Part shown: positions 46,077 to 56,664 of the stretch, in pieces
Numbering within the stretch: the stretch's first letter is position 1
Layout: every line of letters begins with the position of its first letter
NCBI GenBank assembly: GCA_030248135.1
Contig: JASANC010005241.1
Coordinates: forward strand, 53,404-117,403
From: Theristus sp. LFF4_11
Lineage: Eukaryota; Nematoda; Chromadorea; Monhysterida; Xyalidae
Direction: 5' to 3'
DNA length: 64,000 nucleotides
Notes under the pieces: generated by a model
What the model was told of the DNA's origin: nothing
Database searches by the model: none
Seen by the model: only the letters and a program-made list of their open reading frames with translations
Position numbers and translations under genes: made by a program

Positions 46077-47880
46077 ATGCAATCGGTAAACTTTTCCGAG
46101 GTCAGTGAAGGATCTGGAGAGTCAACTGCGAACAACTTGCAAGTCGAACACTATTTCACCTTTGATCAATTACTGAACGTCGTGAAAGAAAATGCCACTG
46201 CTCGATCATCAGCGGTCACAACGAAATTCTCAACTGAACCAAGACTGCTGCTGAAAACGAAACGCCAGGAGCATCAAGTTAGTAATCGGATCAGTTCAGC
46301 ATATCGAGTGAAAGCTAACTCAGCCAACAGCACAGTTTCACCAACCGCCGACTTGGCGCGATTGTCAGCGGCCAGTTTCTCCGAGCGACCCGATCGATTC
46401 CGATTTCTGATCACGGCCGCATCACCGGCGCAATTCCCACTGATGAACGTCGACGATCAACTGTCGGAGCTCACTAAACAAGACCTGTTGCTGGTGCATC
46501 GGCAGCAAAGCGACGGGCGTTTTTTCGACTCAGCACCGTCGCATCGAGGATCGGTGTTGGCGGGAACACTGGCGATCAGTGCTGTGGCGGCGATTGCAAT
46601 ACTCATGATCGGCGGCATGGGACTGATCATCGCGCTGTTTGGATCCTATCAGCAACGCAACCGAAAGAAAACTACTCGGTTTGGTTCTTCTATGAAATTC
46701 GAGACTGAAAAGGAATTGATTGTGAAAATTTTTGAATAAATTTATTGTGGATTTTTTCAAACGTGTCCGGACTAAAATGACGTCATTTGCTTTAAAAACG
46801 CCCGTTTGTCAAAGTACAGGCACTAAAATGTCAGTTTGGTGTGACTGATTCGACATTCACCATTTGTTTACGGGAAGAAATCGGTTAAACGGAAAGTCTG
46901 ATTTGCAGTGAACGGCAAGCGCATGTTTGGCGGCACATGACGTCATTTCAGTGGGACAGGTTTAAAAAATAGGTCATAAATATTTTTTCCTCGTAATGAC
47001 TTGCCATATTATCCTTTTCATTTTCCTCCCATACCGTATTACCTCTATTAAACCCCCCCAAAATTAAACCCCCCCCCCCAAAATAAACCCCCACCCCCTC
47101 GACAAGTTTCCAAATAATCCCCCCCCCAAAAATAAACCCCCATGGGGGTTTATTAGAAACCTGTTTGAAACACATACCTAGCGAATTCAGTGGCTGAATG
47201 CAGTGACATTGGTGAAATTGTGCTACCAAAGGCCCCAAAGGGATGAGTTGGCGGTAATTTCATTACAAAAGGCTGTTACCAAAGGAAATCTCTGTGAAAA
47301 GTAGAAGTTTCTGCGACTTCCTTCCTGCCATGGAAGGTATTTTTGCCATTTTGCCCACCCCTAAAAATGGTTTCCAAATAAACCCCCCCCAAAAATAATC
47401 CCCCCCCCAAAATAAACCCCCACCCCCAGAAGTCGCTGAAGAAATAACCCCCCATGGGGGTTTAATAGAGGTACAATGTAATACGGTATGTATCTTTTGA
47501 TTTTTTGCGTTTTTCCACACAGGGATGCCGCGACCAGAACCGCCACCAACACCGACACCGGAGCGTCGAAAACAACGAACGACATGACAAGGCAACTCCG
47601 TAATACTGCGTCACACTTTTATTTTGCTAGTAAGGTGCACGAGCATGTACCAGTCAGACTGTTTGTCTTCAACAACAACACCAGCCACATCAATGAAGCG
47701 TTTGAAATGAGCACGCAAATGGGCACCATTCCTCATCAAGTTTCATCGTCCCATCCAGCGATGTCGACGGTTTTAATGAATTTCAACGGAGGAATGACTG
47801 GCCAGGGGACTGAGTCAAACAATTTGAGTGCACAAGTGTTCAAAGAAGCTACTGATGAGCATGAGTCAATTGAATTGTAA
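46077..47880 (+). CDS. Single-pass membrane protein with possible glycosaminoglycan site
   Basis: Exon 46077-46678 and exon 47523-47880 join in phase (CG|GTTTGG donor, TTCCACACAG acceptor) to give 319 aa. Residues 7-17 read SEVSEGSGEST: acidic residues around Ser-Gly pairs, the pattern used for chondroitin or heparan sulphate attachment. A Ser/Thr-rich region follows. Residues of about 160-187 (LAGTLAISAVAAIAILMIGG, then MGLIIALFG) form one transmembrane segment with GxxxG-like spacing, then a basic stop-transfer RNRKKTT. The second exon would be a cytoplasmic tail of about 120 aa. If the intron is retained, the frame ends at 46739, overlapping an AATAAA. No signal peptide is visible in these exons. 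The family is not recognised. Confidence 0.6.
46735..46740 (+). promoter_or_regulatory. AATAAA overlapping an intron-retention stop codon
   Basis: The stop TAA at 46737-46739 of the unspliced frame lies inside an AATAAA. A short isoform could therefore terminate and be polyadenylated here, directly before the MITE starting at 46743. Use is inferred. Confidence 0.35.
46743..46978 (+). mobile_element. Family D MITE copy 2
   Basis: It runs from TATTGTGGATTTTTTCAAAC to AAAAAATAGGTCATA. It carries AAACGTGTCCGGACTAAAAT near the left end, GTGGGACAGGTTTAAA near the right end, and ATGACGTCATTT palindromes near both. It lies in intron 46679-47522 of the membrane-protein gene. Confidence 0.85.
47032..47488. 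mobile_element. Family E element copy 2
   Basis: It starts TACCGTATTACCTCTATTAA and ends AATAGAGGTACAATGTAATACGGTA-like sequence at 47488. The interior has C runs and AAATAAACCCCCA words. Its core, containing CAAAGGGATGAGTTGG, matches the core of the copy at 23522 on the other strand. It lies 34 nt upstream of the acceptor at 47522. Confidence 0.8.
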
Positions 47881-47992
47881 ACCATTTAGACAACTGATTT
47901 TTAATTTTTGAGACTTGGGAAACCATGGAATATTTTTAAAGCAACGTGTTTACCTTTTAACAATCGGTACAATATTATCGTAATTCAAAAAT

Positions 47993-50900
47993 CTACGTTT
48001 GATGTAACTCATTATTTTTGTCACGGTGCTGGTTTGCCAGTTTTGACCAGCGATATTGTTCTCTGAAATTGCAGCAATAACTGGATGACTTTTTACCTAT
48101 AATCATTTTCACAAAAAAAGTAAGCAAAAAGTTTGAAGCACTGCACTGACGTTCCAAACGAATTGCCATCTTCAATCGTCTCAGGCAGTGCTTGGCCTTT
48201 TGTTTCCGGAAGAAACAGATCAGATACAGCTGCGATCAGCGAAATTGATCCGTACACAACGATCGGGATTCGAACGTCCACGTAATCGCCCTATATGATT
48301 GTGTGTTGTACTTTTATAGCCTCTAGAGCCCGACGCTTCATGTGTTCCAGTGAATATAGTCAAGACTTGTGGTATTTTGCATTTTGTTGACCAAAGTTGT
48401 TTTTTCCAGCGTTTAGTACAAAAAACGATGTAAAATTTCATCTACACAAACAATTAAACGAATTTGAGGCGCTAATAAAGAGCCAACACGCGCCCAAACC
48501 GAACTGACTCCACTGCCTGACTGTCGAACAACCTGAAACTGGTGGCGTTTTTAAGCAAACAAACACAACAAACACAAACACAAACACAAAGCCGTTTTTC
48601 TAGAAAAGTGCTGAAAAAAATTGCGAGTACACCAAAAATTCTTACCGTCGGAAAAATTTCCGCAGAATAATTATAAATAATTGCGAATGCCGCTGACGCG
48701 AACGCTTTACCGCTAAATGCCATCACCAAGATGATGATATCTGAAAAAAAAAAACAATCGATTATAATCAAAATATCTGAAAAACACTTTTTATGTTCTT
48801 CAGTAAAACTGACAAACCTGACGCAAAACCACGCAACAGTCCGGCACCAATGCAAGTGACACCGCAAATCGCGTACGTCAATACAAGCGTGGGCTTTCGG
48901 CCTTGAAAAGTAAAAAAAAACTATTTTTTCAGCACGCCACTAAATGTTTCTTCAAATAGCTCTCACCCCAAAAGTGTGTCAGTGGAACTGTGACAAGAAT
49001 TCCGGGAACTTCGACAAAAGCCGAGGCGACAAAACTGAAATACGGTCCTCCGGGTAAATCGGTCGTGTTCTGAGCCAGGCCGAAATAACAGACACTCACT
49101 GCAAACCTGTCATGGAAAGCTATGATGTTTTGATTTACGCGAAACGAACGACTGGAATATCGTGACAACCGGTTACCATGAAAACCAGACGATCAGTGTG
49201 TTCTTCGCCAGACGCCAATGGCGAAAAAGATCAACAACGGTCGCCTTCCGATTGATTTCAACCAGGCTTCTATTTTCATTCGAGTTGTTTTCAACATCGG
49301 CTGTGTACTCGCACTGGAAACCAAGGGTCACGCTAAAAACAACGTTGTCCGAACAGCAGTCCCGTGTTGTACTAACCGCCCGAGTGCCTGACGCGGTGTC
49401 CGTGTCCCAGAAAGTGTGGTGGTACCACTTTATTTCCGTGACACCAGGCGGATAGGACACCGGACAGCTCTGTTCGGATACGTTTGTCGTTTTATCGAAC
49501 TCGCACCATATTTCTTTTAACATGGTAGCATGATTGCAGACATTGCGACATGTGCAGTCTCGCTTGCACATTTGCATGTTGCTCACCAACTCTGCTTTCA
49601 GCACTGAGTCCGGAATCTGCACACGATTCATGCGTGCTGCACGTCGCACGTAGCGAGCCGCGTCAAGCGGACGCTCATTGACCACCAGCCAGCGGTAGGA
49701 TTCCGGAAACCACCTGGGAAATGCAAAACACGCGGAGCGACATATTTTGATGCGTTCGTCTACTTTTCATAGAGGTTCTGTAGTTGGTGGTGTTCATGCC
49801 GCAACTCTCGGCAACGCGTGCGCACCACATGGCGGCAAGTTCACCAAACCGTCGCACGGGCATGATTGATGCCGTGCGAAATCATCAGTATACAATTCAG
49901 TTTGCAAAATCTTCAGGGAGTAATAAGATTTCAATGACACACGGCGCGCTGCAGTTTCAGCATCACCAACAGTTCTTCTCAAACACAAACGCACCAATAG
50001 AACGCCACGTACAACAGCGCCGGCGCGCACGCGGCCCACTGCAGCCACCGCCAGTCTCTAATAAAATACGCACAAATGCCATCGTACAACATGCCGGTTG
50101 TCCAGAACACCTGGTACAGCATGCCACAGAGCGTGCGTGGCCAACCGTCCACCAGTTCCATGACTGTCGATAGTGTTGAAACGCTTTTTTCAGAAACCAA
50201 CTTTTCAGCTTTTTTAGAATTTGTGTCGCCAAAAAGGTTTGTTTGATTATGACGCAAAGCTGATTGCATAAATAGCTTATTAGCTTACAAACGATGTACG
50301 CAGTCAAGTAGCAACCGTAATTGGCGCATCCAATCAGCACCTGCATGATGCCGTACATGACGTAACTGTTTGAGAACACTGCAGCATGACCGACCACTGC
50401 TGCGAACGAAGCACACACAAGGAATATCACTCGGCGTCCGTATCTGAAAGAAACAGGAGGCCTGTGTAATGAAACTAACAATTACACACGCCGAACAAGA
50501 TGTCTGTATGTCCGTACAGGTGTCCGGTGTCGTTTCCGTCTGGGTGTCCTTTTTGGCCTGGGTTACCCGCATAATGTCCCCGAAATACATTTACGGCATA
50601 AAGTGGCATAAACACCTCAAATAGCTTTCTGGGTCACTTTCATTTCCCGGGGACACGGACGTACCGGCAGGACACCGCGCCAGACGCCTGTTCTGGCAAC
50701 TTGTTTGCATTACAAAGACATCTAAAAGATTGATACATCCGATTTGGACAAGATTTGCTGTATTTGCTGTATTCCTAAGCCTAAGCCTTAACAGTATTTA
50801 CTAACCAATTAGGTCAGCTTTTGTCTGCGAATAACGGTTCATCACGCTCTGAACTCGGAATTGGAACCAAATGCAAACTTGTATGGCCTATTTTTTTAAA

Positions 50901-51958
50901 CGTGTCCCACTGAAATGACGTCATGTGCCGCCTAACATGCGCTTGTCGTTCACAGCAAACCAGACTGTCCGTTTAGCCGATTTCTTCCCGTAAACAAATG
51001 GTGAATGTGGTTTTTAAATAAAATGACGTCACGTTAGTCCGGACACGTTTGAATAAATCCACAATACCGATCAGACAAGATGCTCCATAGGCCGCCGCCA
51101 ATCAAGAATCCGAGCATGTTCAGCGTCCACAACTGGCGCTTCATCCAAATACGATCGCAGCCCAAGTCAAACTGAAACGGAATGCGTTTATTCTGATCAA
51201 CTGAATCATCAATCAGCGAAATGATGCGGCATGGAAACGTGGACCAAGAAAATATACTCAACATTTTGTCGAGTTACTAATTACTTTTTTTCATTTTAAC
51301 AAGTTTTTTAGTTTTAATATAAACTAACAGAAGATGAAAATTTCATGCCAACGAACGCATTAACATGTTGAGCACACTATGAAGCAATTTTTAGTAATAT
51401 AGAACGGCGTTTTCACCTGAATACTGATCGAGTTCGGTATCAACGCAGTTCGCGTGTCGTAGATCGTCCTATGCCCACGGCAGCCGGTCGCTCGGTCACC
51501 TTGGCAAGCCGGCGTTGTTTTGTCTCCAATCGTTTCATTCGCAATCGCGTCCCAATCGCATCGAGCACAGAAGTTTTCGGCAACAAACAAACGCTCAACG
51601 TCAGTTTTGTTGAAGCTGTTGAAAATCGACGCATAGCTTGAGTGGCACTGCGCGCCGTCGTGTTCCGGAATGCAACATCTGTGTGTCGGTTTTTGGCTGA
51701 TTGTAAAGCAAGGCGCAAATCAATACAATAATAGTCTTATTGTATCTATGCATTGTCGCATCGCAATGTGCATTGTAATACACCAGTACAGCAAGCGATC
51801 AGTGACCTTGTCTCGGGCGAGTAGCCAGTCCAGGCGAATATCAAGGATGTGCTGCCACCGAGCAGGCCGGGCAGCGCCACGAGCGCGTACACGAACGCCT
51901 GGTAACGGCCGAAGTCGCCCAGATACGCCTGCAGCGTGCCGTCGTCGTGTTCGTGCAT
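47993..51958 (-). CDS. SLC22-type organic ion transporter
   Basis: The predicted 12-TM major-facilitator transporter moves organic cations, anions or carnitine across the plasma membrane; the substrate is not predictable. Exons: 51958-51807, 51678-51417, 51171-51068, 50443-50289, 50163-49995, 49713-49177, 49106-48967, 48901-48818, 48740-48646, 48532-48452, 48290-48151 and 48062-47993. All joins are in phase, giving 662 aa, or 604 if 49506-49333 is an intron. Family marks: TM1 after LGDFGRYQAFVYALV, the large Cys-rich extracellular loop (CCIPEHDGAQC to ACQGDRATGC), FDLGCDRIWMKRQLW, the loop motif LSDRYGRR, WWFPESYRWLV, KATVVDLFRHWRLAKNTLIV, GRKPTLVLTY, YNYSAEIFPTVVRQSGSG and LPETIEDGNSFG. The length without the 58-codon insert fits the family better. 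The ATG at 51958 gives the normal N-terminus. Confidence 0.92.
49333..49506 (-). other. In-frame segment: retained or unrecognised intron, possibly repeat-derived
   Basis: These 174 nt (58 codons, no stop) lie in the intracellular loop of the SLC22-type protein. They begin with a usable donor (GTGCGA) and end with TTGTTTTTAG. Removing them keeps the frame and restores a loop of normal length. Part of the segment resembles, in inverted orientation, the intronic sequence near 50508-50690 (shared TGTCCGGTGTC, ATAAAGTGG, CTTTCTGGG and GGACACGGAC in the same order). Confidence 0.5.
50508..50690 (+). repeat. Intronic repeat related to 49333-49506
   Basis: It contains GGTGTCCGGTGTC, TCCGTCTGGGTGTCC, GGCATAAAGTGGC, CTTTCTGGG and GGGGACACGGACG in that order. 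The same words, in the same order, occur on the minus strand inside the SLC22-type exon. Family and ends are not defined. Confidence 0.5.
50766..50792 (+). repeat. Short GCCTAA run
   Basis: CCTAAGCCTAAGCCTTAA is two to three units of GCCTAA/TTAGGC, the telomeric unit common in nematodes. It is too short to be a telomere and may be coincidental. Confidence 0.45.
50882..51066 (-). mobile_element. Family D MITE copy 3, starting at a splice donor
   Basis: On the minus strand it begins TATTGTGGATTTATTCAAAC at 51066 and ends AAATAGGCCATA at 50882, with AAACGTGTCC/GGACACGTTT near-terminal repeats and TGACGTCA palindromes. The SLC22-type exon ends at 51068 and the intron begins GTATTG, so all but the first base of the donor comes from the element terminus. 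Confidence 0.8.
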
Positions 51959-54900
51959 GTGTGTTCTCACATTGGCCTCATATTGAAAATCGTTAATTTA
52001 TGCGAGCTTTGGACTTGCCGTTTGTTATTGAAAATGGTTTATGAAGAGACAGCTCGATTTCCAATTCGAGCCCACTAAACTTGTTTGATCACACACGTCG
52101 TCTCACACTGTTCTCACATGTTCAATAACTACTTCAACATTTGACCGTGCTTTTTAACACCAATAACCAACCCACATTTCACTGGTTATAACAGGTTTTA
52201 TCGAGGATCTGATAAATGGAATCCCAATCAGAATAAAAGTGTTTGCAAAATAGTGATATAAGATATTCAGTTTCGCGAGTTTGTTGGCGTCTTTTTTTCA
52301 TTTGATATTTGCCGCGTCGCGTGTTGTTTATACGCGTCAGGTTTCATCAAGTTGTCTTCTTATGCGCAATTGTAATCCTGCGTTTGAATGACTGTGTGAA
52401 AATCTAATCCTGTGGCAAAGGAAATCGTTGCAAAGGGCGAGGGGTTACGTAGCGGTACGCTAAGAGCATCAGGGGTTACAAGATCAGGAGCCATGCGAAG
52501 TGACAATTCGAGGGATAGGCGGTGACAAATAGCGACGCAGTTTTTCTCTAAATCTGTGGTTACATTTTCTACCGATAAATTATTTCGGCCAACCTTTTCT
52601 TTCTGAAGTTCTGAGCCGCACACCGGTGATAAAAATTAAGACTTCTGTTTTACGGTTAAGTGTATTTTGGTAACGCATGTTTCAGAGGAAGTTCGGAAAC
52701 AACCAAAGTTTCTAGTTTCAACTTTCAACACAGTAAGTCATTAATAATGATTCTAACAACAGATTCTGTTCGTTCTACTGGCTGATCTGAAAATTGGAGT
52801 TTGTAGGAACTTGTTGCGATGGATAGAGTTTGTTTAAAACAAAGTTTTCTTCAAAATAAACAAAGTTTATACAATGTGTCATAAATCTATCAAAGACAAT
52901 TATATCTCGCGAGCAATTGCGGTAACTTGGAACTAGAAGTTGTTTGTTACACTTTTAATATCATCCGCTGATTGCAAGTAATCATTCCGCGGGCTCATTC
53001 TACACACAAAACACGCAAAATTCACACGCAAAGTTTCTTAGATGTTTTAAGTGTTGCTATTTTTCTCTTCATCAGTCGAAGGCATATCCACCACCTGTTT
53101 CTGCAATTTTTGTTTTTACACAAAAGGTCAAACCAGCTAGATCGATCGTGCGATTGTTTGTTTTAAAAATAACACTAAATCTGCTGTCGAAACGCGTCAA
53201 AAGTCAAACTGAAACTGTTTGCGATGATCTTGTGATACAGTACATAGTACATATTGTACTTGCTGTTTCTGTTATTCAGGTGAAAGTACAGTAAAGTCAT
53301 GAGTAAATTGTTTGGGACAAACGTCAATACAGATATACACCATAAATATATGTAACTTTAAAACACTGTGAACAGTGCGCGTTTCACAGCTTGTACCTGT
53401 CTGTCATAATTGCGCAAGATTTTTGAGCAAGTAAAACGTAAACTTGTAGTTTTTTGAATCCGCGCATCTCACAAAAATATGAGCAAATTTTTTTGCAGAA
53501 AAAAGGTCAATTGCCAAAAATGGCAATTTTATCACCCACCCTGCTAAGTTTGGCTTGAAGTCTTTAGAAATTTATACATTTTTTTCCAATTCTGCTCTGG
53601 GTTTTTTTTTCTCACAGGACGCATAAATTTATAGGAACTTTAGAAAAACCCATACTGTGTATCAGCCTCATTTGCATCCCGTTCCGAGGTTATGAAATTA
53701 AGTTGGAGAATGATACGTTCTAAGGTTTGTTTTTCATAACTTCTGGCCTAAATTCACGGCTGTATGACATCCATCCCACACAACTGTTGGTTTTCATTGG
53801 TTCACGTGAGTTTGGTTGCAAATTCAAAGTGCAAAGCATTTGTGCTGTTAGGCCTTGAAACTCCTTGCGTTAAATCATCACGTTTTGCAATGTGATTTTC
53901 TAACGGTTTTGAAGTTTCGTATGTATAAAAGAGTTTTCGTACTTTATACACTGAGCAACCGTGTGTTTTCGCCAGGCTATAAAAAGTGTCATCCATACTT
54001 GTCATAAAAATTGCACACCAATTATTTGATCTGATCGAAATTAATTGAAATGTATAGACAGATGAAGAAGGCGTATGAAATGTAAATGTTTGGTTGGTTA
54101 GAAACTTTTCAAATTCCTTGTTTTATAGCTCGACATGAAGATGCAATTAAAAAGAAGTTTACGTTTTATTAAAGCATAAAACGTTTTGGTCGTTGCGGTT
54201 TTTCAGCATTTGTGTGGCTGATGCAACACGCGCGTAGTACACAGCACATTCGCGCGCAGCGTTCCAACACTTTTGACCGCCACTGTATAATCAAATTTAA
54301 ACGTTTATTAAAAATTTTTTTTTAACATTTAAAAGTTTACCTTACAGGTTGTTGTTTGAAAAAATCAGTCACCAAACCTCTAACAGGGCAGAAGAAATGA
54401 TGAGTTTGTGTTTGTGTTTTACATGCAGTATTTGTTTATTTCTAAAATCATTCAGTGAAGGAAATACAGCGGAATGCGCCTTGTCTTTTGCCTGATTATC
54501 TTTCTTTATTTGAGAACAATAAAAACCTATAGATACTAGATAGCTAACCTTGCACATGTTTTTATCACACACAGTTTATCATAATTTTCATAGATCCCTG
54601 CCCTTCTCCACTCCGCATTTTTAACTCAAGGACAATAATTTCGCGCAATTGTATTTATGTTCAACGAAAAGAACAATGCGACAAGGCACAAAGGAAGCGC
54701 ATGTATCAAATATCATCTTTTTATCTTTTATTTTGGTTTGTTTTCCGTTTCACGTTTCTTTACCAGTGCAATCCAGGGTCAATCTGGTGAAAACATTTTT
54801 ATATTCATTATTTTTTTTTCAAAACATGTGTTTTTACTCTTTTGTATTTCTACTGCCCATGAGAAATAAAAATTTTAACGAGTTTTGCTGCGAATTTGAA

Positions 54901-56660
54901 TTTTTGAATTCGAAATTTATTGTCGGTGATTTGTCGGTCAATTCTGTTCGTTTGAACTTTGATCAGATAAAAATCTATCAAGCTTCAAACTTTGAACTGT
55001 GAATAGCGCTGCGTAACAACGCTATTCACCAAAAAGGTGTACGATTGCGTGTTTAAGTTCTTAACGCCAACGAAAAAAGTAAAAGTTTGAAATAAAAGTC
55101 ACCTAAAGTTACGCGTAATTCAGCTCGAAGGCCAGCAGCGCACGGGCGCGCGTCGTTTTCAAAAGTAAATTCTATAAAATTCTATTAGATGTAACAATTT
55201 TCTGTGCAGCGTTTGACACTTTTTAAGCCAACGCTTTTTTTCTGTTGTGCATGCGCGTCATCACATAAGATCGGGGCTCAAACTGTGATCAAATTTGTTG
55301 GTAAACGACAGATTTCACTGACTTGTGTCTTTATCAATCACCTTTGCTCCCAGTTTCTTTTTTATAATCGAATTTCAAAAGGTCAATCGAGCAACATGGA
55401 TCGACAAAACCTAATTTGATTTGTTGAAATCGCGATTATTTTAATAATTGATTTCTGATCGTGTGTTTTAATAAGTGAAACTTTATAATGACTTGATGCG
55501 CTGCAGCTTGTGGACTCTAGAAATCAAAAGGTCAGTGTAGATTGCTTAGATTTACTGAAATTTCAATCGTGGATTAAAAGTTTTGGAGCATCTTTTTAGG
55601 ATTTCCACACGCACACCTTTTTCTTTTTGCAACTGACACCTATAGAAGCGCGGTTTCTTGTTTCTCGCTGTCTACTGCTGTTTATCGCACTGTTTTAAAA
55701 CAACTTTATCGTTTGAAAACGCTCATCAAAACGGTTGCATTCAATTTTTCAGCTCCCCGATTCTTTTTTTCAGCTGAAAATCTGTTTGCGTTTCCTTCGG
55801 TTTTTTCGTAATCGACAACAATGAACAAATTACATAATAGGGCTTTAACGGCTGTATGTAACGATTGCTTATGAAAAGTGTGGGCCATTCAACTTCACAT
55901 AATGCATTCACAAAGTGTGAAGCGTTACACTTTTATTGATTCATTTGAAAAGTGTCAACAGTTTGAGCAAACAATGATACACGCGTGGAGAAGAAAAGTT
56001 GATTTGAATCAACGTACTAAAAAATCCCATCTTTTCTTTGTGCAAACAAAAAGGCATTCAGAGCAAACCGCATCTCAACCGAAAAATGCCCAAAATTAGG
56101 CTGGCAATAAAAATGGCATTGTTTAGTTTCTTTGAGACCAACGGGTATGAACAGTTTGAACAAACAAAAACCCGCAATTATTACATTTCAGTACAGCCGT
56201 ACCCCAAAAACATGTTACGCTCTACTCGCAGTCAATTAAAATTGACTGGTCTGTTTGCATTCGGGCGAAAAAATCTGATTTTAAAGAATGAACTGTAAAA
56301 AACGCTAATGGTAATGGACAGTAGTTACTCGCTTATGATTCACAGCCTCTTTGAAAAAAGGCCACAGCTGATTTTTAGTTAAAAAAACATGACGTATGAG
56401 ATACATAGTAAGAAAAAGCGTTCCTGCAATTTACGGTGTAATTGCGTTCAATTTCACAGATGTACAAAGTTTAGTTTTCTTAATGGGACCTTTTTAAGAT
56501 TTTGGTTTGTTGGTTTTGATTTGATCAGCGAAACTTTTCTTTTTTTTCAGGTACATTTGTGTGCTGTATTTGTTGTCATTGAAACTGCATTTCATCTGTT
56601 TCTATTTACTTCCTTCCTATCCATTTGGCAAATATTTCCAGATCAAAAACACACAACCTT
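51959..56660. other. No gene recognised; an isolated coding-like frame at 52360-52623
   Basis: On the minus strand 52623-52360 is an open frame of 87 codons with coding-like composition (for example NCVAICHRLSLELSLRMAPD), but no ATG at its start, no partner exon and no recognisable family. Another minus frame (54005-53802) is open for 67 codons, also unrecognised. The rest is AT-rich DNA with no supported repeat except the Tc1-like end at 54262. Confidence 0.4.
54262..54287 (-). repeat. Isolated Tc1-like terminal repeat
   Basis: Read on the minus strand the segment is TACAGTGGCGGTCAAAAGTG followed by TTGGAAC, typical of Tc1-family ends. I found no partner end within a few kilobases, so this is a solo or truncated relic. 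Confidence 0.55.
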
Positions 56661-56664
56661 CTTA

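Noticed and set aside
54649..55002. 117-residue Phe-rich plus-strand frame
   Set aside because: AT-driven composition, two overlapping frames open in the same place, and no recognisable domain.
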